Shown here in pieces: positions 54,471 through 62,913 of a DNA stretch of 64,000 nucleotides. A model generated the notes under the pieces. The model searched no databases. It was not told the DNA's origin and saw nothing but the letters and a program-made list of their open reading frames with translations. Position 1 is the first letter of the stretch. Each line of letters opens with the position of its first letter. The stretch covers positions 62,001 to 126,000 of the forward strand of contig NZ_BDCC01000032.1 in assembly GCF_001613305.1 (NCBI RefSeq), given 5' to 3'. The DNA comes from Nocardia vaccinii NBRC 15922. Its GTDB lineage: Bacteria > Actinomycetota > Actinomycetes > Mycobacteriales > Mycobacteriaceae. The translations under genes and the position numbers were made by a program.

Positions 54471-55688
54471 ATGTCCATACCCGCAGCACTGCACACGATC
54501 GGCCGCCCACTGGACGATCCGCCAAGCCTGGGCCGCGTCCTGGACGAGCTGCTCAGCGCACGAGCCGAACCGCCCGCGATATTCGCCCTGGGCGAGCCGG
54601 TACATGGCATAGCGGCGTTTCCGTTGCTGCGCAACGACATCCTCGCGCACCTGGTCGACCGCGGATACCGCTCGATCGCGCTGGAGACCGACGCGCTGGC
54701 CGCCTCGATGGTCGAGGATTACGTGAACGGCGCGAACATCGATATCGATACCGTTCTGGCGACCGGATTCAGCCACGGTTTCGGCGGCATCCCCGGTAAT
54801 CGCGAACTGCTGCACTGGCTTCGAGCGCACAATGGCACTCGCGAGGCACCCGATCGGGTGCGATTCCACGGCTTCGACGCGCCGGTGGAATTCTCCGCCG
54901 CACCGAGCCCGCGCCGTGCGCTGTGCGTGGTCCGCGACCATCTGCCCGAGGCGCTGTGGCCCGTCTCGGTGCAGCGGCTCGACGAGTTGGCCGGCGAGGA
55001 CGCCGACTGGTCCGATGAAGCGGCCATGTTCGATCCGGCCGCATCGGTCGGCGATTCCGTGCGGGCCCGCGCCCTTCGCGTCGTCGCGGACGACCTGGTC
55101 AGCGCCCTGCGGCGGGCCGCGCCGAGCCTGCGTGCCGCCGATCCGCGACATCACCAGCGGGTCGTGGCGCACGCCCGCGCCGCGCTGGGGCTGCTGCGTT
55201 ATCACGCGGTGATGGCCACTCCCGCACCCGATCGCATCGCGAACCTGGGCAGCATGCGCGCGGAGATGATGGCCGAGAATCTCGTCGCGATCCTCGCCGA
55301 GGAGCACCGTCGCGGCCCGAGCCTGGTCTTCGCACACAATGCGCACCTGCAGCGGGCACGGTCCCTGATGTCCCCGGAGGGGGCCGGGGTGGGCTGGGGC
55401 AGCGCCGGCGCCCTGGTCGGATCGGTGCTCGGCGACCGCTACCTGGTGGTGACCACCGATGCCGCTCGCCCCGGCGAACCGGACACTCTGCAGGGCGTGC
55501 TGGCCGAGGCCGCCACCCGGCGCACCCTGTTCCCGGCACCGGCCCTGCGCGCCGCGCTCCCCGACCCGCTCGCAGCCACTGAACCCCTTGTGCCCGGCCA
55601 TATTCCGCTGCGTCCGGATGATATCGAGTCCGCCGACGCAGTGCTGCTGCTCGCCGACACCGGCGAAGAACAATATCGATACTGGTAG
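54471..55688 (+). CDS. Erythromycin esterase homologue
   Basis: 405 residues of the erythromycin-esterase/succinoglycan superfamily: FALGEPVHGIAAFPLLRND (active-site-region His), RSIALETDALAASMVEDYV, and FAHNAHLQRAR. Such enzymes open macrolide lactones, but many members act on other substrates. The catalytic His/Glu contexts (GEPVHG, ALETD, AHNAH) are preserved. ATG 54471 with GGAAAGGGG upstream. Divergent tandem-MerR suggests drug induction. Confidence 0.85.
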   Translation: MSIPAALHTIGRPLDDPPSLGRVLDELLSARAEPPAIFALGEPVHGIAAFPLLRNDILAHLVDRGYRSIALETDALAASMVEDYVNGANIDIDTVLATGFSHGFGGIPGNRELLHWLRAHNGTREAPDRVRFHGFDAPVEFSAAPSPRRALCVVRDHLPEALWPVSVQRLDELAGEDADWSDEAAMFDPAASVGDSVRARALRVVADDLVSALRRAAPSLRAADPRHHQRVVAHARAALGLLRYHAVMATPAPDRIANLGSMRAEMMAENLVAILAEEHRRGPSLVFAHNAHLQRARSLMSPEGAGVGWGSAGALVGSVLGDRYLVVTTDAARPGEPDTLQGVLAEAATRRTLFPAPALRAALPDPLAATEPLVPGHIPLRPDDIESADAVLLLADTGEEQYRYW

Positions 55689-55703
55689 CCCAGCGGGTCC
55701 GGA

Positions 55704-57152
55704 TCAGGTCATGGTCAGATGCCGCAGCCGCGGCCACAACTGGGACCACGACTCGTGCGGGCCCGTGCACCACCACACTTTCTGACTCGAATCGTCTCCG
55801 ATCATCGTGCGGCACTGGTCGAAACGACCACGCAGCTCGTCGATGTCCGAACCGACGTACAGCACACTGCGCGCGGAATCCGGTGGGGCGGCGAAATATC
55901 CGTACGCTCGATTACTGCTGTACGCGGGAGGAAGCCCGGCGCCGGCGTACACATCGATGTACGCGGCGTCGATGTACGACTGACCCATGACGATCGTGCC
56001 GCGACGGTCCTGCTCGGGCAGATCGTAGTAGGACTTCGCGGCTCGCTGCGCAATCGTTTGTGCCGCACCGGGGTCGGCCGCCGAGCCGGAGATCACCACG
56101 ATGCCCGCGGCCGCGGCGGCGCTGAGCGCGTACGCGGGCCACACCACCCAGCCCCAGCGGCCGCCGGCCAGTCTGCGCTGCTGGAATCCGAGCGCGCCCG
56201 CCGCGCACAGCGGCGCGTAGATGCCGTCGAGGTAGTAGGGCCGCCCGACCGTGACGACGAAGAAGATGAACAGCGCGATCGCACCGACCCCCACGAAGCG
56301 ATACGGACGCTGTTCCGGAGCCCGCAGCAGCCGCCACAAGCCGTACAGCGACAACGCCGTTCCGGCCACACCGCCCACCGTGATCAGCGATAACGTCACT
56401 CCCGCGCGTCCCCCGTACAGCGCCGCGGCCTCCGAGGCGACCACCGACCCCATCCGCAGCTGCGGCCACCCGTTGTGAGCCTGCCACAGCAGCGTCGGCG
56501 CGGCGAGCAGCAGGCCGATTCCCGCCCCGGCCCACAACAGCGGACGGCGGAGCAGCTCCCGCGGCCCGAACACCGCCGCCGCGGCCAGCAGCACGGCGCA
56601 CAACAGCAGCACCTGGAACTTCGTCTCCGCGGCCACTCCGGCGACCACGCCGATCGCGAGCAGCAACCGATCCTGGCGAATCCGCACCCACCGCACCAGC
56701 AGCCAGACCAGCGTCAGCCACTGCACCGGTTCGAGCGTGTACGGGGTGAGCCAATGCCCGACCAGATTCGCCCATAGCGCGGTCGCCTGCGCCCCGGCGG
56801 TGAGCAGCTGCGCGCGCCGATCGCCGCCCAACTCCCGCGCGATCAAGGCCGCCAGCAGCACCGCCGCCGCGGTCGCCAACACAGCCGGAATGCGCAGCAG
56901 CACAAGCGAACCCGGGGCAAGCCAAGCCAGCGCACCCGCCAGGGCCGGAACCAGCGGCGGCTGATCGGCCGACCCCCACGCCAGATGGGACCGGCCGATC
57001 GCCACCATGTACGCCTCGTCGAACCAGTAACCGCCGCGCAGACCGCACACCAGATGAACCACACCCACAACCCCCGCGACCGCGCCCACCGCCCATCCGG
57101 CGAACGCGGGCACCGCCGGGCCACGGGTTTCCGATCGCACCGTGAGCTGCAC
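55704..57152 (-). CDS. Glycosyltransferase family 39/83-like membrane protein
   Basis: 482 residues, about 10-12 membrane helices with a large C-terminal extracytoplasmic domain. Early loop GYWFDEAYMVAIGRSHLAWG with the acidic pair typical of PMT/ArnT enzymes using polyprenyl-phosphate sugars. GTG 57152 with AGGAGG upstream. Transfers sugars to protein or envelope lipid (inferred). Confidence 0.85.
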   Translation of the reverse strand: MQLTVRSETRGPAVPAFAGWAVGAVAGVVGVVHLVCGLRGGYWFDEAYMVAIGRSHLAWGSADQPPLVPALAGALAWLAPGSLVLLRIPAVLATAAAVLLAALIARELGGDRRAQLLTAGAQATALWANLVGHWLTPYTLEPVQWLTLVWLLVRWVRIRQDRLLLAIGVVAGVAAETKFQVLLLCAVLLAAAAVFGPRELLRRPLLWAGAGIGLLLAAPTLLWQAHNGWPQLRMGSVVASEAAALYGGRAGVTLSLITVGGVAGTALSLYGLWRLLRAPEQRPYRFVGVGAIALFIFFVVTVGRPYYLDGIYAPLCAAGALGFQQRRLAGGRWGWVVWPAYALSAAAAAGIVVISGSAADPGAAQTIAQRAAKSYYDLPEQDRRGTIVMGQSYIDAAYIDVYAGAGLPPAYSSNRAYGYFAAPPDSARSVLYVGSDIDELRGRFDQCRTMIGDDSSQKVWWCTGPHESWSQLWPRLRHLTMT

Positions 57153-57700
57153 CGCCGAACCTCCTAGCGCAAACCTGTCGGGTCCTCGATCCTGCCCGGC
57201 TCGAACATTCGGGCACATCACCCGGCACACGCATTGGTGATGCGACCGCAGGACCACGCCAGGGTGAGCGCCTCATCCTCGGGGATGAGAGGCGACACCG
57301 GTATCCGCCCCTGCTGACAGCCCGACGCCCGAACGTGGTCACCGAGACGAAGTACTGGCGATCGAGCGAGCACGTCCCGGCTGAACGCGGAACAGACTGT
57401 TACGCAAGAGTTTTCCTGCACCGGTCCGGGTGCGGTCGGTGACAGGAACGGAGTGGCGCGAGTGGGCGATCCATCGGCGGACGAGAGGTATTACGGTGCG
57501 GCACCCGGGGAAGAATGCGGTACTTCGCCTGCGCCACAACCGCCCGCACTCTCGTGCGGGATCGGTGAGCTCATGAATTATTCCGCGCGGTACCGGAGTC
57601 GCCGCAGGACCCGGCCGTGCGGTCCAGAGACGGGCAAGTCGCGCTCAGCGGCGTCCGACCTGGTCGGGGCTTGTCGGTGGCGAGTGGGCAGACTGTGGTC
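57153..57700. other. 548-bp gap
   Basis: No supported gene. Contains an imperfect hairpin, CGCCTCATCC (57269-57278) with GGATGAGAGGCG (57283-57294), without T-run. Holds the glycosyltransferase promoter and the start of the ChrB-like gene. Confidence 0.4.
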
Positions 57701-58240
57701 ATGGCGGATGGGATCGAGTGGCTGTTGCTGGTGTACCGGGTGCCGACGGAGCCGACACGGCACCGAGCGGCAGTGTGGCGGCGGCTGAAAGCGCTGGGCG
57801 CGGTGTATCTGCAGAACTCGGTCGCGGCACTGCCCGCGTCGACGGAGTCGGAGCGGGCATTGCGGGTGCTGCGCAATGACATTCGCGAGATGCGCGGCAC
57901 CGCGCAGCTGCTGCGCGCGGACGCCCTGGCGGGGCAGGAGGAGATCGTCGCGGCCGTGAATGCGGCCCGTGATGAGGAATACGCGGAAGTCTTCTCGCGG
58001 TGCCGGGACTTTCTGGCCGAGATCGCGAAGGAGACCGCGGCGGAGAAGTTCACCTACGCCGAGCTCGAGGAGAACGACGAGGATCTGACCAAGCTGCGGG
58101 CCTGGTTCGACAAGATCCGAGCCCGTGACCGGCTCGCTGCCGCCGGACAGGCCGGGGCCCAGAAGGCGCTCGATGAGTGCGCTACGGCACTGGAGGGGTT
58201 CGCCGAACGGGTCTACGCGGCCGAGCTGGGCCAGCCTTGA
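57701..58240 (+). CDS. ChrB N-terminal-domain protein
   Basis: 179 residues: VPTEPTRHRAAVWRRLKALGAVYLQNSVAALP is diagnostic of the ChrB N-terminal domain (chromate-response or related sensors); the C-terminal chromate-reductase-like part is absent. ATG 57701. Precedes an MFS pump by 33 bp. Chromate itself is not implied. Confidence 0.8.
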   Translation: MADGIEWLLLVYRVPTEPTRHRAAVWRRLKALGAVYLQNSVAALPASTESERALRVLRNDIREMRGTAQLLRADALAGQEEIVAAVNAARDEEYAEVFSRCRDFLAEIAKETAAEKFTYAELEENDEDLTKLRAWFDKIRARDRLAAAGQAGAQKALDECATALEGFAERVYAAELGQP

Positions 58241-58266
58241 CCATCAGTTTGTAACGACCGTTATGC
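58237..58266 (+). promoter_or_regulatory. MFS promoter with internal palindrome
   Basis: TTGACC (58237-58242), 18-bp spacer, TTATGC (58261-58266), then ATG 58274 (leaderless). TAACG-AC-CGTTA (58252-58263) is a perfect palindrome overlapping the -10, so a repressor here would block transcription. Confidence 0.65.
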
Positions 58267-58273
58267 TCCCGGA

Positions 58274-59497
58274 ATGACGACAGATAAGCACACCGAGATG
58301 CGGTCGGGCGAACGGGCGGGACCGAATCGGTTGTCGCCGCTGCGGTTCGTGATGGCCTTCGGCGTGGTGAGCATGCTCGCCGACTTCGTCTACGAAGGCG
58401 CGCGCGCGATCGCCGGCCCGTATCTGGCGACCCTGGGAGCATCAGCGGCGCTGGTCGGGTTCGTCACCGGCGCGGGTGAAGCCGTCGCACTGATATTCCG
58501 GCTGTTCACCGGGCCGTTGTCGGACCGCACCGGCCGGCGGTGGGCGCTGTCGATCACCGGTTACGCGCTGACGGTGGTGTCGGTGCCGTTGATCGCGCTG
58601 ACCACATGGCTGTGGGCTGCTGCGGGCCTGGTGATCGTCGAACGCTTCGGTAAGGCGGTACGCACCCCGGCCCGGGATACCATGCTGGCCCAGGCGAGCA
58701 TGGCCGGACTGGGCCGCGGTAAGACGTTCGCGGTACACCAGTCGCTGGACCAGTCCGGAGCTCTATTGGGGCCACTGCTGGTCGCGGCTATGATCGCGAT
58801 CTCCGGGTACCGGGCCGGATTCGCCGTCCTCGCCATTCCCGGCGCGCTGGCCCTGCTCACCCTGGCGTGGTTACGCCGCGCCGTCCCCCGGCCGGCCGCC
58901 TACGAACCCACCCACCACCGCAGCGCCACCGCACCGGCCGTCGATGGCCGGTTGCCGGGGCGGTTCTGGTTGTATGCGGCGTTCACCGCGGTCTCGATGG
59001 CGGGGTTCGCCACGTTCGGGGTGATCTCGTTCCACATGCACGCCCGTCACGTGCTGCCCGACGGGTTGATCCCGGTCACCTACGCCGCCGCGATGGGCGC
59101 CGCGGCGCTGGCCGCCCTCGGATCGGGTTGGCTCTACGACCGGATCGGGTTGCGGGGGCTGGTGATCGCGCTGCCGCTGTCGGCGGTGGTGCCGCTGCTG
59201 TCGTTCTCCGCTACACCGGCGTTGGTGTGGGTGGGCGCGGCCGTGTGGGGCGCGGCGATGGGCATCCACGAATCCACCCTGCGCGCCGCGGTCGCCGATC
59301 TGGTACCCGTTCACCGGCGCGGTACCGGGTACGGGGTGTTCACCGCCGTCTACGGGCTCGCATGGCTGGCCGGCTCCACCGTGATCGGCGTCCTCTACGG
59401 CCACTCGGTCACCGCGGTTGTCGTGTTCACCCTCGCTACCCAGGCGATCGCGTTGGCACTTTTCGTGCCCTTGGCGCTCGGCCGTACCCGCGGCTGA
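58274..59497 (+). CDS. MFS transporter
   Basis: 407 residues, 12 helices. MFS signature regions LFTGPLSDRTGRRWALS (motif A) and VIERFGKAVRTPARDTMLAQ. The latter (KAVRTPARD) is typical of exporters adjacent to ChrB-domain genes. Start ATG 58274 directly after the -10. Substrate unknown. Confidence 0.88.
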   Translation: MTTDKHTEMRSGERAGPNRLSPLRFVMAFGVVSMLADFVYEGARAIAGPYLATLGASAALVGFVTGAGEAVALIFRLFTGPLSDRTGRRWALSITGYALTVVSVPLIALTTWLWAAAGLVIVERFGKAVRTPARDTMLAQASMAGLGRGKTFAVHQSLDQSGALLGPLLVAAMIAISGYRAGFAVLAIPGALALLTLAWLRRAVPRPAAYEPTHHRSATAPAVDGRLPGRFWLYAAFTAVSMAGFATFGVISFHMHARHVLPDGLIPVTYAAAMGAAALAALGSGWLYDRIGLRGLVIALPLSAVVPLLSFSATPALVWVGAAVWGAAMGIHESTLRAAVADLVPVHRRGTGYGVFTAVYGLAWLAGSTVIGVLYGHSVTAVVVFTLATQAIALALFVPLALGRTRG

Positions 59498-59583
59498 CTC
59501 GAAAGACGCTGCGCGGCAACGCGCCCGAGGGGGTATTCCAAGAAGGGGTAGCGGGTGCCCGAATACCGAGCGGAGACATCGGT

Positions 59584-60213
59584 TCAGGCTGATGGCTCCC
59601 CGCGTGGTCCGATGCCCGCCATCAGGGTGGTGACCACCGATTCCGCTGAGCTCGGTAATGTCTCGGCGCGGGCCCGGGGCAGGAGCGCCGAGAGCGCTTC
59701 GTCGTGGCAGATCCCGACCAGGATGGCAACGGCGGCGCCGAGGTCTGCGGCGGGGTCGAGGCGGCCGAGGTCGTGTTCGGCGTGCAGGTAGTCCGAGAGC
59801 CGGTCCCGCCAGTCGAGTTCGCTGCCCGGCCATTCGGCGAACCGCGACAGCACCGCGGGCTGGGTGAGCAGGCTCGTGAAGACCGGGATGATGGCCCGGT
59901 GCAGAGCCAGTCCCTGTTCCAGGTAGGTGGCCAGGTTCGCCGCCACCGACGCGGTGCCTGGTTCGGGCAGTGGCGCGAGTGCGCCCTGCACGCTGTCCAC
60001 GTGTGCGCGCAACGCCGCGCCCAGCAGCTCCTGCTTGTCGGCGAAGTGGTTGTAGAGCACGCCATCCGCGACACCCGCTGCCCGCGCGATCGCCCGCACC
60101 GTCAGACCCGCGCCGCCCTGCTCGGCGAGCAGTTGCGCGGCCGTCGCGATCAGATGCTGACGCAGGTCGCGGTCGTCACGATCGCGCAGTGCGGCTGCCT
60201 TTCTCGGGGACAT
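59584..60213 (-). CDS. TetR-family regulator
   Basis: 209 residues. HTH (VRAIARAAGVADGVLYNHFADKQEL). Lies 6 bp after the methyltransferase gene, so both are co-transcribed from the operator-bearing promoter at 61071-61104, an autoregulated operon. Confidence 0.88.
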   Translation of the reverse strand: MSPRKAAALRDRDDRDLRQHLIATAAQLLAEQGGAGLTVRAIARAAGVADGVLYNHFADKQELLGAALRAHVDSVQGALAPLPEPGTASVAANLATYLEQGLALHRAIIPVFTSLLTQPAVLSRFAEWPGSELDWRDRLSDYLHAEHDLGRLDPAADLGAAVAILVGICHDEALSALLPRARAETLPSSAESVVTTLMAGIGPRGEPSA

Positions 60214-60219
60214 ACGGCA

Positions 60220-61056
60220 TTACGGTAGCGGCCTGGTCGCGGTGACCAACCAGGCGGCTGCGCCCAGATGCACCCCGTCGGGGCGGGCGAACCCCTCCAT
60301 CGCGTCGGCGATCGCGGCGCGGACCTGCTCGTCGGTGGCGAAATCGTGCACGCTTCGGTGATATCGCACCGGCCCCCAGTCCATGATGAATCGGGTGGCA
60401 GCAGCGATGTCGGGGCCCCAGATGCTGTCCGCGTCGATGCGGCGCACCTGGACACCGACCAAGCCCGCGGCGGTGAGCAGCCGTCGCACAGTGCCGGGAT
60501 CGGCGAAGTCGTCGAGGCTGGGGCCGATTTCGAAGCCGGGTAGATGCGTCGCGGCCGCTGCAAACACGCGGCCGATATCGGAGTCGGTCAGCGCGGGCAT
60601 GGACACGAAGGCGAGTCGCCCGCCGGGCCCTAGCGCACGGGCACGGGCGATGTTGCCGAACGCCGCCACCGGATCGGCGAAGAACATGATGCCGAAGCGG
60701 CTGAGCGCGACGTCGAACGCGGCATCCGGGACCGGATGCACCTGTGCGTCGCCCTGAATGAAAGACACATTGTCCACCCCTTCGGCCTGCGCCTGTCGCA
60801 TGGCGCGGGTCAGCATCGGGCCGGACAGATCCAGGCCTGTCGCCGCAGCCGCACGCCGCGCCGCCAGCCGGGTCAATTGGCCGTTGCCACAACCGATGTC
60901 CAAGACACGGTCGCCGCTTCCCACCCGCGCGGCATCAAGCAGCGGCTCGTTGAATCCGCTGTTGACCGCGTCGTAGCGGTCGTAATTCGCGGCCCAATGC
61001 TCGCCCTCGTAGCCGTTCCAGGCTTGCGACTGGGCGAGGTTGACGATCTCGGTCAT
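60220..61056 (-). CDS. Class I SAM-dependent methyltransferase
   Basis: 278 residues. SAM loop VLDIGCGNGQLTRLAAR (~residue 50), acidic TGLDLSGPM, FGIMFFADPVAAFGNIARA, then a methyltransferase-11/25 core. Small-molecule methyltransferase. ATG 61056 after the operator region. Confidence 0.88.
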   Translation of the reverse strand: MTEIVNLAQSQAWNGYEGEHWAANYDRYDAVNSGFNEPLLDAARVGSGDRVLDIGCGNGQLTRLAARRAAAATGLDLSGPMLTRAMRQAQAEGVDNVSFIQGDAQVHPVPDAAFDVALSRFGIMFFADPVAAFGNIARARALGPGGRLAFVSMPALTDSDIGRVFAAAATHLPGFEIGPSLDDFADPGTVRRLLTAAGLVGVQVRRIDADSIWGPDIAAATRFIMDWGPVRYHRSVHDFATDEQVRAAIADAMEGFARPDGVHLGAAAWLVTATRPLP

Positions 61057-61070
61057 GACATCCAACTCAT

Positions 61071-61104
61071 TTATGAACAAGCATTCATGAACATGTGTTC
61101 ATAA
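61071..61104. promoter_or_regulatory. TetR operator array
   Basis: TTATGAACA (61071-61079) and TGTTCATAA (61096-61104) are perfect inverted arms; TTCATGAA (61084-61091) sits at the centre. Three TGAAC-type sites in 34 bp immediately upstream of the methyltransferase/TetR operon. Confidence 0.7.
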
Positions 61105-61224
61105 TGCTCGCGAGCGGCTCCCCGGTCAAGGGCGAGGTGTCGATTCGATCAGCTGCGACGGAATCGCCACGCGACCGCTTGCCGATCCGTCTTGCTCTCC
61201 AACCGTTTTCGGGCATAGAACTGT

Positions 61225-61420
61225 TCGGACTCCACGCTCCAGCGGGTGCTGCACTTTTTGTCGAATCACGCGGTACGGGAGCCACTCCCGCCGACGCGGA
61301 GAGCCGGCCCGGCGACCGACTGCGCGCGATCAGCGGCCGTGATCGCGAGGAGCTCCGCACCCAGCCTCACGCCGATCCCGGGCAGGCTCATGATCACATC
61401 GGCGCTCGGGCGGCGGTGGA
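61225..61420 (-). pseudogene. IS110-family transposase scar
   Basis: Two frames together encode ADVIMSLPGIGVRLGAELLA and AGRLSASAGVAPVPRDS-like segments, the helix-hairpin part of the transposase-20 domain of IS110 elements. Nothing else of the element is left. Frameshifted between ~61306 and ~61323. Confidence 0.7.
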
Positions 61421-61636
61421 GGCCTCTCGAGCGCGCAGCGCCCGGTGCGGTAGCTGTGGCGGAGAGAGACATATCCGCGCCTCGGGCCCGTCCTGTGTGT
61501 TGTCGCCCCGGGCGAACCCGATCCGGTGGAGCGCGCAGGTGCCTCGCGGATCAGTGAACGTGGGTCCCCTGCTGCATCCGAGCCGACTGCCGAACTATCT
61601 GTGCGACAACATATTCGGCAGCGGGTCGGATGGAAA
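61421..61636. other. Gap next to IS110 scar
   Basis: No supported gene; presumably remnant flank of the insertion element. Confidence 0.3.
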
Positions 61637-62785
61637 TCACTGCGCCGGCGGTTGCTGCTGGAACCCGGACGCGGGCGGCGGTGTGGGCGTGGAAGTCCCG
61701 GATTGCCCCGGCCCCGCCTGGGTCGGTTGCTGGTTCGTCGAGGGCGCGTCCGGGGCGCTGCCCGGCTGTGGTGCGGCGGGGGACTGGGCGGCCGAGTCCG
61801 GTTGCGGCGAGACGGTCGGTGGCGTCTCGGAGCTCGGGGGTGTGCCGAATCCACCGGGGCGCTGCAGGACCGTGGCATGACCTCCGGAATCCTGGAGCTG
61901 CCCGAATGGGTTGGGCGGCTGGGGGATCGGACTCTGGTTCTCGGCCGGGCCGGAGGGCGGTCGCAGTACGGTCGGGTCGGCACCCGAGATCTGGGGCGCT
62001 CCGAACGCGGGCTGCGGTGCGGGCGGCGAGGAGTACAGCGGCTGCTGGGGTACCGACGGCTGCTGCTTCGGTTGCGGCGCGAACCCGGGCTGAGAATAAC
62101 CGGCGGGCTGGTGGTATACGGGCGGCGGGGCATATCCGGCAGGAGGCTGCGGTGCGGGAAATCCGATGGGAGGCTGCGGGTTCTGCGCCGGGGGGTGCGG
62201 CCACTGTGGTACTTGGCCCGGAGCGTGCTGTTGCTGCGGTGGCCATCCCGGCTGCGCGGGAACGGCAGGCCGGGACGGCGACTGCGCAGCCGTCGAGCGA
62301 GAAGCCAGGTACAGCAGGACGATCGCGGTCAGTGCGAACAGTGTGGCGGGGATCGCGAGCCAGAAGTGGTACGCGTCGCCGCGGTATCCGGAAGGGCCGA
62401 CCGTGAGAGTGCTGAATGGACCGATGAACGCCATACCGGCCGAGAGTGCGACGGTGAGGTTCGCTGCGGCCGGATTGCGGTTGATCAGCGCCAGCACCGC
62501 ACCACATACCGCCGTTGCGACGAGGACGACCCAAGTCAGTACGTACCAGTCGGTCAACCAGTCGGCGCTCTCGCCGAGGGACATGCTGATGATTCCGACG
62601 ACCAGAGTCAGCATCACCAGGCCCGCGGCCACCAGCGTCAGCACATTGCGCGAGCCAGCCGGACGCTGCGCCGGAAACGGCGAATTCGGTTGCCCCACAG
62701 GCATACCCGGCTGAGCGGGCCACCCGTAACCCTGGGACGGTGGCGACGGCATCGGCGCCGGGCCGGGTTGATACGGGTTGGCCAT
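61637..62785 (-). CDS. Proline-rich membrane protein (DUF5336/34-kDa-antigen-like)
   Basis: 382 residues. Short Pro-rich start, four transmembrane helices between ~residues 48 and 165 (VLTLVAAGLVMLTLVVGIIS ...TLFALTAIVLLYLA), then a ~215-residue Pro/Gln-rich tail. Same layout as mycobacterial 34-kDa antigen (Rv0954-like). The tail has PTVLRPP and ATVLQRPGGF, echoed in the next protein. Confidence 0.75.
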   Translation of the reverse strand: MANPYQPGPAPMPSPPSQGYGWPAQPGMPVGQPNSPFPAQRPAGSRNVLTLVAAGLVMLTLVVGIISMSLGESADWLTDWYVLTWVVLVATAVCGAVLALINRNPAAANLTVALSAGMAFIGPFSTLTVGPSGYRGDAYHFWLAIPATLFALTAIVLLYLASRSTAAQSPSRPAVPAQPGWPPQQQHAPGQVPQWPHPPAQNPQPPIGFPAPQPPAGYAPPPVYHQPAGYSQPGFAPQPKQQPSVPQQPLYSSPPAPQPAFGAPQISGADPTVLRPPSGPAENQSPIPQPPNPFGQLQDSGGHATVLQRPGGFGTPPSSETPPTVSPQPDSAAQSPAAPQPGSAPDAPSTNQQPTQAGPGQSGTSTPTPPPASGFQQQPPAQ

Positions 62786-62913
62786 CGCTGAAACTCCCTG
62801 CTGTCGTGCACAAATGCCGAAATCAGATGTCGATCAGCCTAGAGGTTTCGCGCACGTCCGGCAGCACTACCGAGCGTCGCGCGGCAGAGCGGCGCCCGCG
62901 GGAGAGCGCCGGG
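62786..62913. other. Intergenic between the two proline-rich genes
   Basis: 128 bp; nothing distinctive besides GC-rich sequence. Confidence 0.3.
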
